The notes: a model not told the origin generated them from the letters alone. A stretch of DNA of 64,000 nucleotides from Mediterraneibacter catenae (GCF_008691045.1 NZ_VMSO01000014.1:1-64000); one strand, 5' to 3'; counted from the stretch's first letter, positions 1 through 8,810 are shown. A program made the numbers and translations.

Positions 1-25
1 AAGAGAAGAAATCTCCGCAGAGGAG

Positions 26-1843
26 ATGACTGACCAAACGGCAAAGAAGAGAGAAAACAAGGTTTTAAGGCGTAATGAATACTACGCAATTCAAGATGTG
101 TTTGATGGCTTATATGCAAAAAGTAAACAGGGTGCAATATTTACCGACCTTATGTCGCTTATAACAAGTCCGCAGAATATAGCACTTGCGTACAGGCGAA
201 TTAAGCGAAATAAGGGAAGTCGAACTCCTGGTACAAACATGGGTACAATCGAGCAGATAGCGGAACGGGGAAATGACATTTTGGTAGATTATGTTCAGCG
301 AAGACTGGCAAACTACAAGCCACATCCGGTTAGACGTGTCATGATTCCCAAGGACAATGGGAAAGAAAGACCACTAGGGATTCCAACCATTGAAGACCGC
401 TTGATTCAGCAATGTATTCTTCAAGTGATGGAGCCGATATGCGAAGCTAAGTTTCACAAACATAGCTATGGCTTCCGTCCAAACCGCAATACGCACCATG
501 CAATCAGCAGATTTCGGTTTCTGGCATTTACAGTAAAACTTGAATATGTAGTGGATATCGACATTAAAGGATTTTTCGATAATGTAGACCACTCTAAACT
601 GCTGAAACAGATATGGTCGTTGGGTATCCACGATAAAAATCTGCTATGTGTAATAAGCAAGCTCTTAAAAGCACCCATACAGGGAGAGGGAGTTCCGAGC
701 AAAGGAACACCACAAGGCGGTATTTTATCGCCGCTGCTTTCCAATATCGTGCTAAATGAACTTGATTGGTGGATTAGTAATCAGTGGGAAACATTCCCAA
801 GCAAGTTTCCATACCGTTGGGATGGAGATAGATGTGCGGCGTTGAAGAAAACGAAACTGAAAGAAATGTACCTTGTGCGGTATGCAGATGATTTTAAAAT
901 CTTCTGCAGAAACAAGAAGGATGCCAAACGAGTCAAGATAGCTGTTGAAAAGTGGCTGATGGAAAGGTTGCATCTTGAGACAAGTCCCGAAAAGAGTAAA
1001 ATAACAAATCTGTGTAGGCATTACTCTGAATTCTTAGGACTTAAAATAAAGTTAGAAGAAAGACCAAAACAGAATGTAATTATTTCTCATATGTCGGATA
1101 AAGCAAAGAAAAAGGTCACGGATAAACTCCGAAAAGCACTTTGGGACGCCAGAGGAAATGAGGATAAAGCACGTAACCTTAACATGAAAATCCGAGGAAT
1201 GCACAATTACTATTGTGTAGCAACGAGAGTAAGCAAAGATTTTTGGGAGATATATTTTCATCTACTCAAAACCCTAAAACACATAACACGGTCACATGGC
1301 AAAATAGGACCACCGCTGTCAGAATTCCAAAAGCGTAGGTATGGTAATTATCACGGCAGACGTTACCTTATAGGGACAGTTGTTATTGACCCAATATATG
1401 CGGTTACATTTACGATTCCCTATGGATTTAAACAGGAAATATGCAACTATACAGAGGAAGGAAGACAGTTGATTCACAAAAGGCTGACTCATCTAGAGGT
1501 TATTTTTCGATACCTAGCGGAGCATCCGCTACAACATGAGTCTATCGAGCTGAACGATAATCGTATTTCCAGGGTATCTGCACAGAGAGGTAAATGTGCA
1601 ATCACCAAGAAGCAACTTACAGTGTACGATATGCGAGTGCATAAAATATATCCCAATGGTGGAGATGGCTACAGAAACATAGACATCGTCTCGAGGGATG
1701 CCTATGAGCTGATTCATACGAAGGACATAGCACGAGCAAAGGAGCTGATAGAAAAGCTGTTAAGTGAAGGATTGTGGAACGAAAATGCGCTGAAAAAGAC
1801 CAATAATTATCGAATTCTAGTCGGTAATACCATTATAGAGTAA
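26..1843 (+). CDS. ltrA: Group II intron reverse transcriptase/maturase
   Basis: This 605-residue intron-encoded protein copies spliced intron RNA into DNA at the target site and helps the intron fold and splice. The N-terminal half carries reverse transcriptase blocks: GSRTPGTNMGT near residue 65, RPLGIPTIEDR near 115, SYGFRPNRNTH near 147, GTPQGGILSPLLSN near 230 and the catalytic YADD near 289. The maturase (X) domain follows. The C-terminus (CAITKKQL...VHKIYPNGG...LIH) resembles an HNH endonuclease, but the usual paired cysteines are not all present, so endonuclease activity is uncertain. The ATG at 26 follows a GAGGAG site. Only one maturase frame is seen and it is uninterrupted, so the intron may be active. 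Confidence 0.95.
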   Translation: MTDQTAKKRENKVLRRNEYYAIQDVFDGLYAKSKQGAIFTDLMSLITSPQNIALAYRRIKRNKGSRTPGTNMGTIEQIAERGNDILVDYVQRRLANYKPHPVRRVMIPKDNGKERPLGIPTIEDRLIQQCILQVMEPICEAKFHKHSYGFRPNRNTHHAISRFRFLAFTVKLEYVVDIDIKGFFDNVDHSKLLKQIWSLGIHDKNLLCVISKLLKAPIQGEGVPSKGTPQGGILSPLLSNIVLNELDWWISNQWETFPSKFPYRWDGDRCAALKKTKLKEMYLVRYADDFKIFCRNKKDAKRVKIAVEKWLMERLHLETSPEKSKITNLCRHYSEFLGLKIKLEERPKQNVIISHMSDKAKKKVTDKLRKALWDARGNEDKARNLNMKIRGMHNYYCVATRVSKDFWEIYFHLLKTLKHITRSHGKIGPPLSEFQKRRYGNYHGRRYLIGTVVIDPIYAVTFTIPYGFKQEICNYTEEGRQLIHKRLTHLEVIFRYLAEHPLQHESIELNDNRISRVSAQRGKCAITKKQLTVYDMRVHKIYPNGGDGYRNIDIVSRDAYELIHTKDIARAKELIEKLLSEGLWNENALKKTNNYRILVGNTIIE

Positions 1844-1862
1844 ATAGGTTTAATTTGATGGA

Positions 1863-1896
1863 GCGCCGTATGAGGTGAAAGTCTCACGTACGGTGC
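1863..1896 (+). ncRNA. Group II intron domain V
   Basis: The 34 bases form the expected domain V hairpin: GCGCCGTA pairs with TACGGTGC, followed by a bulge, a TGAG/CTCA helix and a GAAA tetraloop. This is the catalytic core of the ribozyme. Domain VI and the 3' splice site follow to about 1957. Confidence 0.88.
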
Positions 1897-1956
1897 GGAG
1901 CGGGGGAAAAGGTGGAAAGTGGTGTGAGAATGCCGCTCAGACCTTACCTATCGCTA

Positions 1957-2271
1957 TTTCTGCTGCTTCCGGATCGTTTTGCGCCTGAGCATCAGTTTTT
2001 AAAAGAACTGGTTCAGGATGTCAATGCAAATGAGGTAGACCCGAAAGATCGTCTTTCTGACAACGTATATCACTATGATGCAAAAGAAAGGATCTTTGAA
2101 CTGGCTGAGAAATATGAGCGCCGGATGGAAGAAAGATCACATGACAAAATGCTGGCTAAAAACAAAGAAAGACGCTCTGTATTGTCGGAACTGGGGAATA
2201 AGCAGAAAGAGTGCTCCGGATTTGAGAAGAAACAGGGATGTGCAACGAAAAAGACAGTGATGGAGATCTGA
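1957..2271 (+). CDS. 3' exon of an intron-interrupted ICE gene (DUF4316/YodL-like C-terminus)
   Basis: An open frame runs through the predicted intron end and encodes about 104 residues from the exon. The motif DRLSDNVYHYDAKERIF resembles the C-terminal part of DUF4316/YodL-type accessory proteins of clostridial ICEs; the rest is charged and rich in Lys, Arg and Glu. A GTG at 1912 gives a longer frame, but its first residues would be intron-encoded. The 5' exon is upstream of the window, so whether splicing restores a full protein cannot be judged. Family assignment is by recognition only. The function is unknown; the neighbours suggest an ICE accessory role. Confidence 0.55.
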   Translation, partial: FLLLPDRFAPEHQFLKELVQDVNANEVDPKDRLSDNVYHYDAKERIFELAEKYERRMEERSHDKMLAKNKERRSVLSELGNKQKECSGFEKKQGCATKKTVMEI

Positions 2272-2285
2272 GGGAGGAGAGAGTT

Positions 2286-2492
2286 ATGGCATACGGACAA
2301 TATTCTGAGGATAAACCGAAAGACTGCCGTTATTGTTACTTCTGGGGTGGAAAGAAAAAGGGATGTATGCTCGATTCCTGTTATTATCGCCGGAAACAGG
2401 AGAATGTAAACAGTGAGTGTTACGGCTGTCCTTACGGGCGCACTCAGCTCTGCATCGGATGGTGTACCAGAAAGATTCTCCGTAGTAAGTGA
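2286..2492 (+). CDS. Small cysteine-rich protein, putative zinc-binding
   Basis: The protein has 68 residues and eight cysteines in two clusters (CRYC...C...C near residues 14-32 and CYGC...C...C near 45-60), which would suit two zinc sites. The ATG at 2286 follows a GGGAGGAGAG site. Proteins like this often sit just upstream of repA in Tn1549-like ICEs. The role is unknown; it could be a small DNA- or protein-binding adaptor. Confidence 0.7.
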   Translation: MAYGQYSEDKPKDCRYCYFWGGKKKGCMLDSCYYRRKQENVNSECYGCPYGRTQLCIGWCTRKILRSK

Positions 2493-2536
2493 TTCGAAAC
2501 TAAAAGCAGGCATATGGAAAAGGCGGTGGAGTGAAA

Positions 2537-3427
2537 ATGGATTTTGACTTTTACTATGGGCTCCAGTCTCAGACATTCTCCTTCTACCGGATACCGAAGC
2601 TGCTGTTTACTGATTCCAGATTCTCTTCCCTGTCTGCTGAAGCAAAGACACTGTATGGGATTCTTCTGGACCGGATGGATCTGTCCATGAAAAACGGGTG
2701 GCTTGATAAACAGAACCGGGTCTATCTGTTTTTTACTGTGCAGGAGATTCAGGAATCGCTCGGGTGTGGAAAGAACAAAGCAATTCATCTGATGAAGGAA
2801 CTGGAGAAGATGGGACTGATTGAACGTAAGCGGCAGGGGATGGGAAAGCCCAGTTTCGTATATGTGAAAAATATTCTTTCCTGTCCTGAATCTGGACTCA
2901 AGAGGTTTAGAAATCAAACTTCTGGAGGTTTGGAAAATAAACTACAAGAGGTTGGAAAATCAAACCCTAATCATACTGATTATAGTCAGACTGATAATAG
3001 CAAAACCAATCTATCTTATCCGTCAAACGATGTATCAGATCATAGGGAAACTGATGCGATCAGAAAGAGAGAAGACTACCGCAGATATTTTCGTGAAGAG
3101 CTTGGTATTGATGAAATAAAAACAGAGTATCCGTCTAATGCAGAAATGATTGAGGAACTGTTTGAACTGATCGTAGATACGGTATGCAGCTCAAGGGCTT
3201 TTATCCGTATCGGGAAGGAGAATCTTCCGGCAGAGATTGTCAGAAGCAGGATGATGAAACTGAACGCAGAGCATATCCGCTATCTGATCTCCTGCCTGAA
3301 TGAAAATACGACTAAAATCCGGGATATCAGGCAGTATCTCCTGACCGCTCTCTACAATGCCCCGGCGACAATCAGCAGTTATTATAATCAGTTGGTTCAG
3401 CATGACATGGCGAATGGTCTGATATGA
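2537..3427 (+). CDS. repA: Replication initiator, RepA N-terminal domain family
   Basis: The 296-residue protein starts with the RepA_N signature (FYRIPKLLF, then LSAEAKTLYGILLDRM), a winged-helix fold that binds origin DNA in many Firmicutes plasmids and ICEs. Residues 75-110 (IQESLGCGKNKAIHLMKEL) form the recognition helix region. A poorly conserved linker rich in Asn, Thr and Ser (about 125-170) separates it from a C-terminal domain that may recruit the host helicase loader. ATG 2537 is preferred over GTG 2531 because it lies at a normal distance from the GGCGGTGG site. With parA and parB behind it, it suggests that the excised ICE circle replicates and is partitioned. Confidence 0.88.
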   Translation: MDFDFYYGLQSQTFSFYRIPKLLFTDSRFSSLSAEAKTLYGILLDRMDLSMKNGWLDKQNRVYLFFTVQEIQESLGCGKNKAIHLMKELEKMGLIERKRQGMGKPSFVYVKNILSCPESGLKRFRNQTSGGLENKLQEVGKSNPNHTDYSQTDNSKTNLSYPSNDVSDHRETDAIRKREDYRRYFREELGIDEIKTEYPSNAEMIEELFELIVDTVCSSRAFIRIGKENLPAEIVRSRMMKLNAEHIRYLISCLNENTTKIRDIRQYLLTALYNAPATISSYYNQLVQHDMANGLI

Positions 3428-3460
3428 AGAATCAGATGTATGCAGAAAAGAGGTGATATT

Positions 3461-4288
3461 GTGGCAAAGAAGGGAACGGTTACAGCCGTAGTAAACCAGA
3501 AAGGCGGAACCGGAAAAACGACTACGTGTGAGAATCTCGGAATCGGTCTTGCAATGGAGGGAAAAAAGGTGCTTCTTGTTGATACAGATCCGCAGGCATC
3601 CCTTACAATCAGTCTCGGTTATCCTATGCCGGATCGTATTTCCCCTACTCTGTCGGATCTGATGAAGAAGATTGTCTCAGATCAGCCGATTGAATCAGGC
3701 GAAGGGATTCTCCACCATCCGGAAGGTGTCGATCTTGTACCGGCAAATATTGAACTGGCGGGAATGGAAGTTTCTCTTGTGAACGTAATGAGCAGGGAGA
3801 GTGTTTTGAAACAGTATCTGGACAGTGTGAAAAAAGAGTATGATTTCATTCTTCTGGACTGTATGCCTTCTCTGGGAATGCTGACGATCAATGCGCTTAC
3901 GGCTGCTGACAATGTGATCATTCCGGTTCAGGCTCAGTATCTTCCGGCAAAGGGACTGGAACAGTTGCTGCAGACTGTAAACAAAGTGAAGCGCCAGATC
4001 AATCCGAAACTTCGAATAGAAGGAATCCTCCTGACAATGGTGGACAGCAGGACGAACTATGCAAAGGATATCAGCGCGTTGATCCGGGAGAATTACGGGG
4101 GAAAGCTGAAAGTATATCAGACAGATATTCCCCGCTCTGTCCGGGCGGAGGAAATCAGCGCGGAAGGAAAAAGTATTTTCAGGCATGACCCGAAAGGTAA
4201 AGTAGCGGAGGCATACCGTGTGCTGACAAAGGAGGTGCTGCAGAATGCCGAGAAAAGGCGCAAACGTCAGCTTGAGCAGTTACGATGA
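3461..4288 (+). CDS. parA: ParA family partition ATPase
   Basis: This 275-residue protein is a deviant-Walker P-loop ATPase that binds DNA nonspecifically and moves ParB-bound DNA. The signature VVNQKGGTGKTTT lies near residues 9-21, the second motif VDTDPQASLT near 43-52 and the LDCMPSLG motif near 130. The GTG at 3461 is preferred to the ATG at 3440 because AGGTGA lies five bases upstream of it and the family N-terminus starts there. It overlaps parB by 44 bases, so the pair is translationally coupled. Likely role: stable inheritance of the circular ICE. Confidence 0.92.
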   Translation: MAKKGTVTAVVNQKGGTGKTTTCENLGIGLAMEGKKVLLVDTDPQASLTISLGYPMPDRISPTLSDLMKKIVSDQPIESGEGILHHPEGVDLVPANIELAGMEVSLVNVMSRESVLKQYLDSVKKEYDFILLDCMPSLGMLTINALTAADNVIIPVQAQYLPAKGLEQLLQTVNKVKRQINPKLRIEGILLTMVDSRTNYAKDISALIRENYGGKLKVYQTDIPRSVRAEEISAEGKSIFRHDPKGKVAEAYRVLTKEVLQNAEKRRKRQLEQLR

Positions 4289-5171
4289 TATATTTTCTAC
4301 GGAACAGAGCCGGACGGAGGCAGGTCAGGAGCACGTGCAGGAAATCCCGTTGGAAGAGCTGCATCCCTTTGAGGGGCATCCGTTCAAGGTACTGGACAAT
4401 GAAGAGATGGATAAGACGGTGGAGAGCGTGCGGGCACTTGGAGTTGTTACGCCGCTGATCGCACGCCCTGATCCAGAGGGCGGATATGAGATCATATCCG
4501 GGCACAGGAGACATCATGCCGCAGAACTGGCAGGACAGGAAACCGTGCCGGTGATCGTCCGGGAGATGGACGATGACTCAGCAATAATCCTGATGGTTGA
4601 TGCGAATCTTCAGCGGGAAAACATTCTTCCCAGTGAGAGGGCATTTGCTTATAAGATGAAATTGGAAGCGGTAAAACATCAGGGGGAACGGTCGGATTTA
4701 ACTTCCCGACAAGTTGTCGGGAAGTTGGAAGCAGCGGATATTGTGGGAGAAAAATCCGGTGAGAGCGGCAGGCAGGTGCAGCGGTATATCCGGCTTACGG
4801 AACTGATTCCTCAGCTTTTGGATATGGTGGATTATAAGCAGTTGGCATTCAATCCTGCAGTGGAACTGTCTTATCTGAAAAAAGAAGAACAGGAGCAGTT
4901 TTTAGAAGCAATGGAATATGCACAGGCGACTCCGTCGCTTTCGCAGGCGCAGAGAGTGAAAAAGCTCAGCCAGTCCGGTGAGTGTACGCTTGATGCCATG
5001 TGCGACATTATGGATGAAGTGAAAAAGGGAGATCTTGACCGGATTACGATCAGGAATGATGTACTGAAAAAGTATTTTCCGAAATCATATACTCCGAAGC
5101 AAATGGAAGATACGATTATCCGACTGTTGGAGCAGTGGCAGAAAAAGAGACAGAGAAATCAGGAACGGTAG
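4245..5171 (+). CDS. parB: ParB family partition protein
   Basis: This 308-residue protein has the ParB/Srx N-terminal fold: PLEELHPFEGHPF near residue 34, then the CTP-binding ISGHRRHHAAELAG motif near 85 and NLQRENILPSERAF near 122. A helix-turn-helix region follows (RQVQRYIRLTELIP, near 175-190). ATG 4245 has AAGGAGGTG upstream and lies inside parA. It is predicted to load onto a centromere site and act with ParA. A perfect 27-base inverted repeat lies inside the coding sequence at 4700-4726, encoding the segment around LTSRQVVGKLEA. Confidence 0.92.
   Translation: MPRKGANVSLSSYDDIFSTEQSRTEAGQEHVQEIPLEELHPFEGHPFKVLDNEEMDKTVESVRALGVVTPLIARPDPEGGYEIISGHRRHHAAELAGQETVPVIVREMDDDSAIILMVDANLQRENILPSERAFAYKMKLEAVKHQGERSDLTSRQVVGKLEAADIVGEKSGESGRQVQRYIRLTELIPQLLDMVDYKQLAFNPAVELSYLKKEEQEQFLEAMEYAQATPSLSQAQRVKKLSQSGECTLDAMCDIMDEVKKGDLDRITIRNDVLKKYFPKSYTPKQMEDTIIRLLEQWQKKRQRNQER
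4700..4726. repeat. Perfect 27-base inverted repeat inside parB
   Basis: Arms AACTTCCCGACAA and TTGTCGGGAAGTT are exact reverse complements around a single central G at 4713. A perfect 13-base arm inside a coding sequence is far more than chance pairing. It does not resemble the chromosomal parS consensus (TGTTTCACGTGAAACA). It may be an element-specific centromere, an operator or an mRNA hairpin. Confidence 0.75.
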
Positions 5172-5225
5172 AAAGAAAGGACACCAGAGAATGGTGCTTT
5201 TATTTATGCAAAAAAAGGAGAAAGA

Positions 5226-5792
5226 ATGAGCAATAAGAATTTTACAATGTATGTAACAGGCGGTACGAATGTATTCGTTCCCGTATTATCGGATGATCCG
5301 AAGCAGGTAAGCAGGGTGTTGGACAGCCTGAAAAGATGCTATGAGGATGATGAAAGTGAAGAGGTAAAAGCGGCGCTTTCTTTTGTAAGCGATTATCTGG
5401 ATGATCTGACCGCGGAAGATGATAAAAAGAATTATAGTGGGAGCGCCGAAAAAGAAACCATGAATGGAGTTGTTATGGCGGTTGTTCCGGGGAAAGAGCC
5501 GCGGCTGATGGCTGAGGACGAATTTTATAAGAACCATACCGATTATGATGAACGCGTGCAGATACTGTGCGCATCATATCTCACGGTCATGCTCGAGTAC
5601 AATCACAGAAAAGTGCTGACTTTGGGAGAAGAAAAATATCTGGTCGGCGACGCTGCCCTCTATGGGTATGATTCGGAGAAGCATGAGGTTTATATTGACC
5701 CGGATATGGTAGAAGATCTCCTGAATGATATTGAGGAAAGAACCGTTGTGCTCAGTACAGGAAGCGAGGATTTCCCTGCCATCCGGATTTAG
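5226..5792 (+). CDS. Hypothetical ICE accessory protein
   Basis: I do not recognise a named family for this 188-residue acidic protein. It has no signal peptide or membrane segment. The region MNGVVMAVVPGKEPRLMAEDEF (about residues 81-102) separates an N-terminal helical part from a C-terminal alpha/beta-looking part. The start has AAAAAAGGAGAAAGA just upstream. It lies between parB and the coupling-protein operon on the same strand and is probably co-transcribed; a cytoplasmic accessory role is only inferred. Confidence 0.6.
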   Translation: MSNKNFTMYVTGGTNVFVPVLSDDPKQVSRVLDSLKRCYEDDESEEVKAALSFVSDYLDDLTAEDDKKNYSGSAEKETMNGVVMAVVPGKEPRLMAEDEFYKNHTDYDERVQILCASYLTVMLEYNHRKVLTLGEEKYLVGDAALYGYDSEKHEVYIDPDMVEDLLNDIEERTVVLSTGSEDFPAIRI

Positions 5793-5822
5793 ACAGATGG
5801 GCAAGAAAGCAGGTGTTTGATA

Positions 5823-6128
5823 ATGGGAAAGACCATCGGAGAACGGATTGAAGAAATGAGAATACAGGCAGGGGCAAAGAACTACAAAGGGCATGACTAT
5901 ATGGATCTGAACCGTTTTGCAGATGATACAAAGCATATGATCATATTTGATGTTGTATCAGATGATTCCCCGTGGGGAAGCAAGTGCGATAGGATGCGTC
6001 TCTATCTGAATGATACAGGGTATGGAAAAGCAGAACATTTGCAGAAAGAAGGGATGATCCGTATCCGCAGCCATGCAAAAGTTTTTGCCGGACATCTTTA
6101 TTATGATCAGAAATCAATGGACCGCTGA
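5823..6128 (+). CDS. Hypothetical small protein
   Basis: The protein has 101 residues, is soluble and of mixed charge, and matches no family I can name. ATG 5823 is chosen because AGGTG lies at 5811-5815; the TTG at 5817 is too close to that site. Motifs such as NRFADDTKHMIIFD and DRMRLYLNDTGYG suggest a compact alpha/beta fold. Its position between two ICE genes with short gaps supports its being real. Confidence 0.55.
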   Translation: MGKTIGERIEEMRIQAGAKNYKGHDYMDLNRFADDTKHMIIFDVVSDDSPWGSKCDRMRLYLNDTGYGKAEHLQKEGMIRIRSHAKVFAGHLYYDQKSMDR

Positions 6129-6159
6129 ATTTCAAATGAAACAGGAAGGGGGATAACGC

Positions 6160-6660
6160 TTGCAGGAAGAAGTTGAAAACAGGTCGGTCAATCTTGCAAT
6201 CACTACGACAAAACTGACGGCACGGGCAATTTGCAGCGGGATCAGGAAATACCTGCAGCACTGCGGAAAAGTAAAAGCGAGAAAAGCAGCAGATAAAGCG
6301 GCAAAAAAAGCTGCGCCGATCCACGGAAAGCAAACGGTGAAGCAGCTAATCCGGCAGAATCAGGGAGTGAGCAGTGTGGATATCGCAAAATCCGGGATCA
6401 GGGATTTTGAGCGGATTGCCAAACGGTACGGTGTTGATTTTGCCGTGACAAAGGATAAGTCCGTACAGCCGCCCAGATATACCGTTTTCTTTAAGGCAAA
6501 GGATGCAGATGCACTGACATCGGTTCACAAAGCATACAGTGCGAAGATTATGAAGAAACGGAGCAGACCGAGTGTACTTGCGCAGCTTCAGAAGTTCAAA
6601 GCTCTGGCTGTAGGAGTTCCGAGAAAAGTACGGGAAAAGATACAGGAGCGTGGAAGATGA
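6160..6660 (+). CDS. pcfB: PcfB-like protein (DUF3801 family)
   Basis: This 166-residue, strongly basic protein matches the PcfB/DUF3801 pattern: a Lys/Ala-rich N-terminal helix region, then VDIAKSGIRDFERIAKRYGVDFAV and a basic C-terminus. In pCF10-type systems PcfB acts beside the coupling protein PcfC. The start is TTG at 6160, seven bases after the AGGAAGGGGG site. Its stop overlaps the start of the coupling-protein gene (ATGA), so the two are translationally coupled, which fits the known pairing. Confidence 0.8.
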   Translation: MQEEVENRSVNLAITTTKLTARAICSGIRKYLQHCGKVKARKAADKAAKKAAPIHGKQTVKQLIRQNQGVSSVDIAKSGIRDFERIAKRYGVDFAVTKDKSVQPPRYTVFFKAKDADALTSVHKAYSAKIMKKRSRPSVLAQLQKFKALAVGVPRKVREKIQERGR

Positions 6661-8423
6661 TGAATACAAAAGAGATAAAACGCCTTGTGATTCTGAATAT
6701 TCCCTACGTGATTCTCGGACTTCTGGCTACAAATTTCGGGGAAGCATGGAGAATGGCGGCGGGGACAGACATTTCGGAAAAAATCCTTGCACTGTTCGGA
6801 ACAATTCCGGCGGCATTCGGAAATCCTCTTCCGAGTATGCATCCGGTAGACCTGTGCGTGGGACTGATATGCGGAGCCGTACTGCGAACTGCGGTATATC
6901 TTCGCGGTAAGAACGCAAAAAAGTACCGCCATAATGTGGAGTACGGTTCTGCACGGTGGGGAACAGCGAAAGATATCGAGCCGTTTATGGCACCAAAATT
7001 TGAGGATAATGTGATCCTTACGAAGACAGAGCGTCTGATGATGAGCAACCGACCGAAGAATCCGAAGTATGCCAGAAATAAGAATGTACTGATTGTGGGA
7101 GGCTCCGGTTCGGGAAAAACAAGGTTCTGGCTGAAACCGAATCTCCTTCAGATGCACAGTTCCTATGTGGTTACTGATCCGAAAGGAAGTATCGCTGTGG
7201 AATGTGGGAATGCGCTTTTGAAGAATGGGTATCGGATCAAGATTGTGAATACGATCAATTTTAAAAAGTCGATGCATTACAATCCGTTCGCCTATATTCA
7301 TTCGGAAAAAGATATCCTGAAACTGGTGACTACGCTGATCGCCAATACAAAGGGCGAAGGGAAAGCCGGGGATGAATTCTGGACTAAAGCGGAGACACTG
7401 CTGTATTGTGCGCTGATCGGTTATCTGCATTATGAAGCTCCGGAGGAAGAACAGAATTTTGCAACACTGATTGAGTTTATCAATGCGATGGAAGTCCGGG
7501 AAGACGACGAGGATTTCCAGAACCCGGTGGATCTGATGATGGAGGAATTGGAAAAGAAGAATCCGAACCATTTCGCAGTACGGCAATATAAGAAATACCG
7601 CTTAGCCGCGGGCAAAACTGCGAAATCGATTCTGGTGAGCTGCGGGGCAAGGCTTGCGCCCTTTGATATTCAGGAACTGCGGGAGATCACAGCTTATGAT
7701 GAGTTGGAACTGGATACACTGGGAGATCAGAAAACAGCTCTGTTTCTGATTATGTCAGATACAGACAGCACCTTTAATTTCCTGATATCCATGATCTATA
7801 CACAGCTTTTCAATCTGCTGTGTGAAAAAGCAGATGATGTGTACGGCGGCAGGCTTCCGGTCCATGTAAGATGCCTGATCGATGAGTGCGCCAATATCGG
7901 ACAGATCCCGAATCTGGAAAAGCTGGTGGCAACAATTCGTAGCCGCGAGATTTCCGCCTGTCTGGTACTGCAGGCGCAGAGCCAGTTGAAAGCGATTTAT
8001 AAGGATAACGCAGATACGATCATTGGCAATATGGATTCGCGGATTTTCTTGGGAGGATCTGAGCCGACGACGCTGAAAGAATTGAACCAGTCGCTCGGAA
8101 AAGAGACGATCGACACGTATAACACAGGAGAAAGCCGAGGACGGGAGACGTCTCATTCCTTGAATTATCAGAAACTCGGAAAAGATCTTGCTACAATTGA
8201 TGAACTGGCTGTGTTGGATGGAAGCAAATGTATTTTGCAGCTGAGAGGTGTGCGGCCATTCCTTTCGGATAAGTACGACCTGACGCAGCATCCGAACTAT
8301 AAGCTGACGTCTGACTATGATCCGAAGAACGCATTTGATATCGAGAAGTTCCTGAATCACAGGCTGAAACTTAAGGCGGATGATGTATACGATGTAGTGA
8401 ATGTGGATGAAGATGAGGTGTAG
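6657..8423 (+). CDS. virD4: VirD4/TraG-type coupling protein
   Basis: This 588-residue protein is the type IV coupling ATPase that brings the relaxase-DNA complex to the mating channel. Two N-terminal membrane segments (about residues 10-28 and 62-82) anchor it. The Walker A motif GGSGSGKTRFW is near residue 148 and the Walker B motif CLIDECANIG near 405, followed by ATIRSREISACLVLQAQSQ, typical of TraG. The start overlaps the pcfB stop. It is followed by a hairpin with a T-run and then the split maff2 gene. Confidence 0.93.
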   Translation: MMNTKEIKRLVILNIPYVILGLLATNFGEAWRMAAGTDISEKILALFGTIPAAFGNPLPSMHPVDLCVGLICGAVLRTAVYLRGKNAKKYRHNVEYGSARWGTAKDIEPFMAPKFEDNVILTKTERLMMSNRPKNPKYARNKNVLIVGGSGSGKTRFWLKPNLLQMHSSYVVTDPKGSIAVECGNALLKNGYRIKIVNTINFKKSMHYNPFAYIHSEKDILKLVTTLIANTKGEGKAGDEFWTKAETLLYCALIGYLHYEAPEEEQNFATLIEFINAMEVREDDEDFQNPVDLMMEELEKKNPNHFAVRQYKKYRLAAGKTAKSILVSCGARLAPFDIQELREITAYDELELDTLGDQKTALFLIMSDTDSTFNFLISMIYTQLFNLLCEKADDVYGGRLPVHVRCLIDECANIGQIPNLEKLVATIRSREISACLVLQAQSQLKAIYKDNADTIIGNMDSRIFLGGSEPTTLKELNQSLGKETIDTYNTGESRGRETSHSLNYQKLGKDLATIDELAVLDGSKCILQLRGVRPFLSDKYDLTQHPNYKLTSDYDPKNAFDIEKFLNHRLKLKADDVYDVVNVDEDEV

Positions 8424-8474
8424 ATGGTAATTGAATATGAAATATACTGTTCCGGCATACCGCCGTAGTGATGC

Positions 8475-8506
8475 TCCTTCCGATTGAATACCGGAAGGAT
8501 TTTTTA
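8475..8506 (+). terminator. Terminator or attenuator hairpin
   Basis: TCCTTCCG at 8475-8482 pairs with CGGAAGGA at 8492-8499, followed by a run of T. It lies between the coupling-protein gene and maff2, within what is otherwise one transfer operon, so it may attenuate rather than end transcription. Confidence 0.6.
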
Positions 8507-8556
8507 TGTCGGAAATGCAAAGAAAAAAAGTTTGAAGAAATGGGAGGAAAGACAAT

Positions 8557-8715
8557 ATGGAATTTTTCAACAGTGCAGTAACTGTATTACAGACACTTGT
8601 AGTAGCTCTTGGAGCAGGTCTTGGTATCTGGGGAGCGATCAATCTGCTTGAAGGATATGGAAATGATAATCCGGGTGCGAAGTCACAGGGGATGAAACAG
8701 CTTATGGCTAAGTAG
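8557..8715 (+). pseudogene. maff2: maff2 5' fragment, split by IME insertion
   Basis: The frame begins MEFFNSAVTVLQTLVVALG and matches the N-terminal part of the small Maff2 family membrane protein found between virD4 and the trbL-like gene in Tn1549/Tn5252-type ICEs. It reaches MKQLMA and then, two codons later, a stop supplied by the inserted IME. The remaining 26 codons are at 19870-19950. A TGGGAGGAAAG site precedes the ATG. The 52-residue truncated product keeps the first membrane segment only. Confidence 0.85.
8692..8708. repeat. attL of the IME (left insertion junction)
   Basis: ATGAAACAGCTTATGGC is repeated with two mismatches at 19870-19886 (ATGAAACAGTTGATGGC). Both encode MKQLMA in the maff2 frame, so the crossover lies within this 17-base stretch. 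Confidence 0.75.
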
Positions 8716-8781
8716 ATGTAATCAAGAGAAGAAAGGAAAAGCACAATCCAGACGGAACCGGCGGCTGTATCAAGAAATATT

Positions 8782-8810
8782 TGTGGAATAGCAAGAACTT
8801 TGATATAATG
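8782..8810 (+). promoter_or_regulatory. Promoter for the first IME regulator
   Basis: TTGTGG at 8782-8787 and a perfect TATAAT at 8805-8810 are 17 bases apart, 42 bases before the regulator gene at 8852. Confidence 0.6.

Larger units (their letters stand above)
1..1957 (+). mobile_element. Group II intron, 5' part outside window
   Basis: The intron is recognised from its maturase gene and from a canonical domain V at 1863-1896 after the stop codon. The 3' boundary is placed near 1957, where the sequence ends in ...CTAT, as in many bacterial group II introns, and an unrelated reading frame starts. The 5' end, domains I to III and the 5' exon lie upstream of the window. The boundary is a judgement by eye and could be off by a few bases. 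Confidence 0.8.

Noticed and set aside
5182-5200. Short hairpin CACCA/TGGTG followed by T after parB
   Set aside because: Only five base pairs, too weak to call a terminator.
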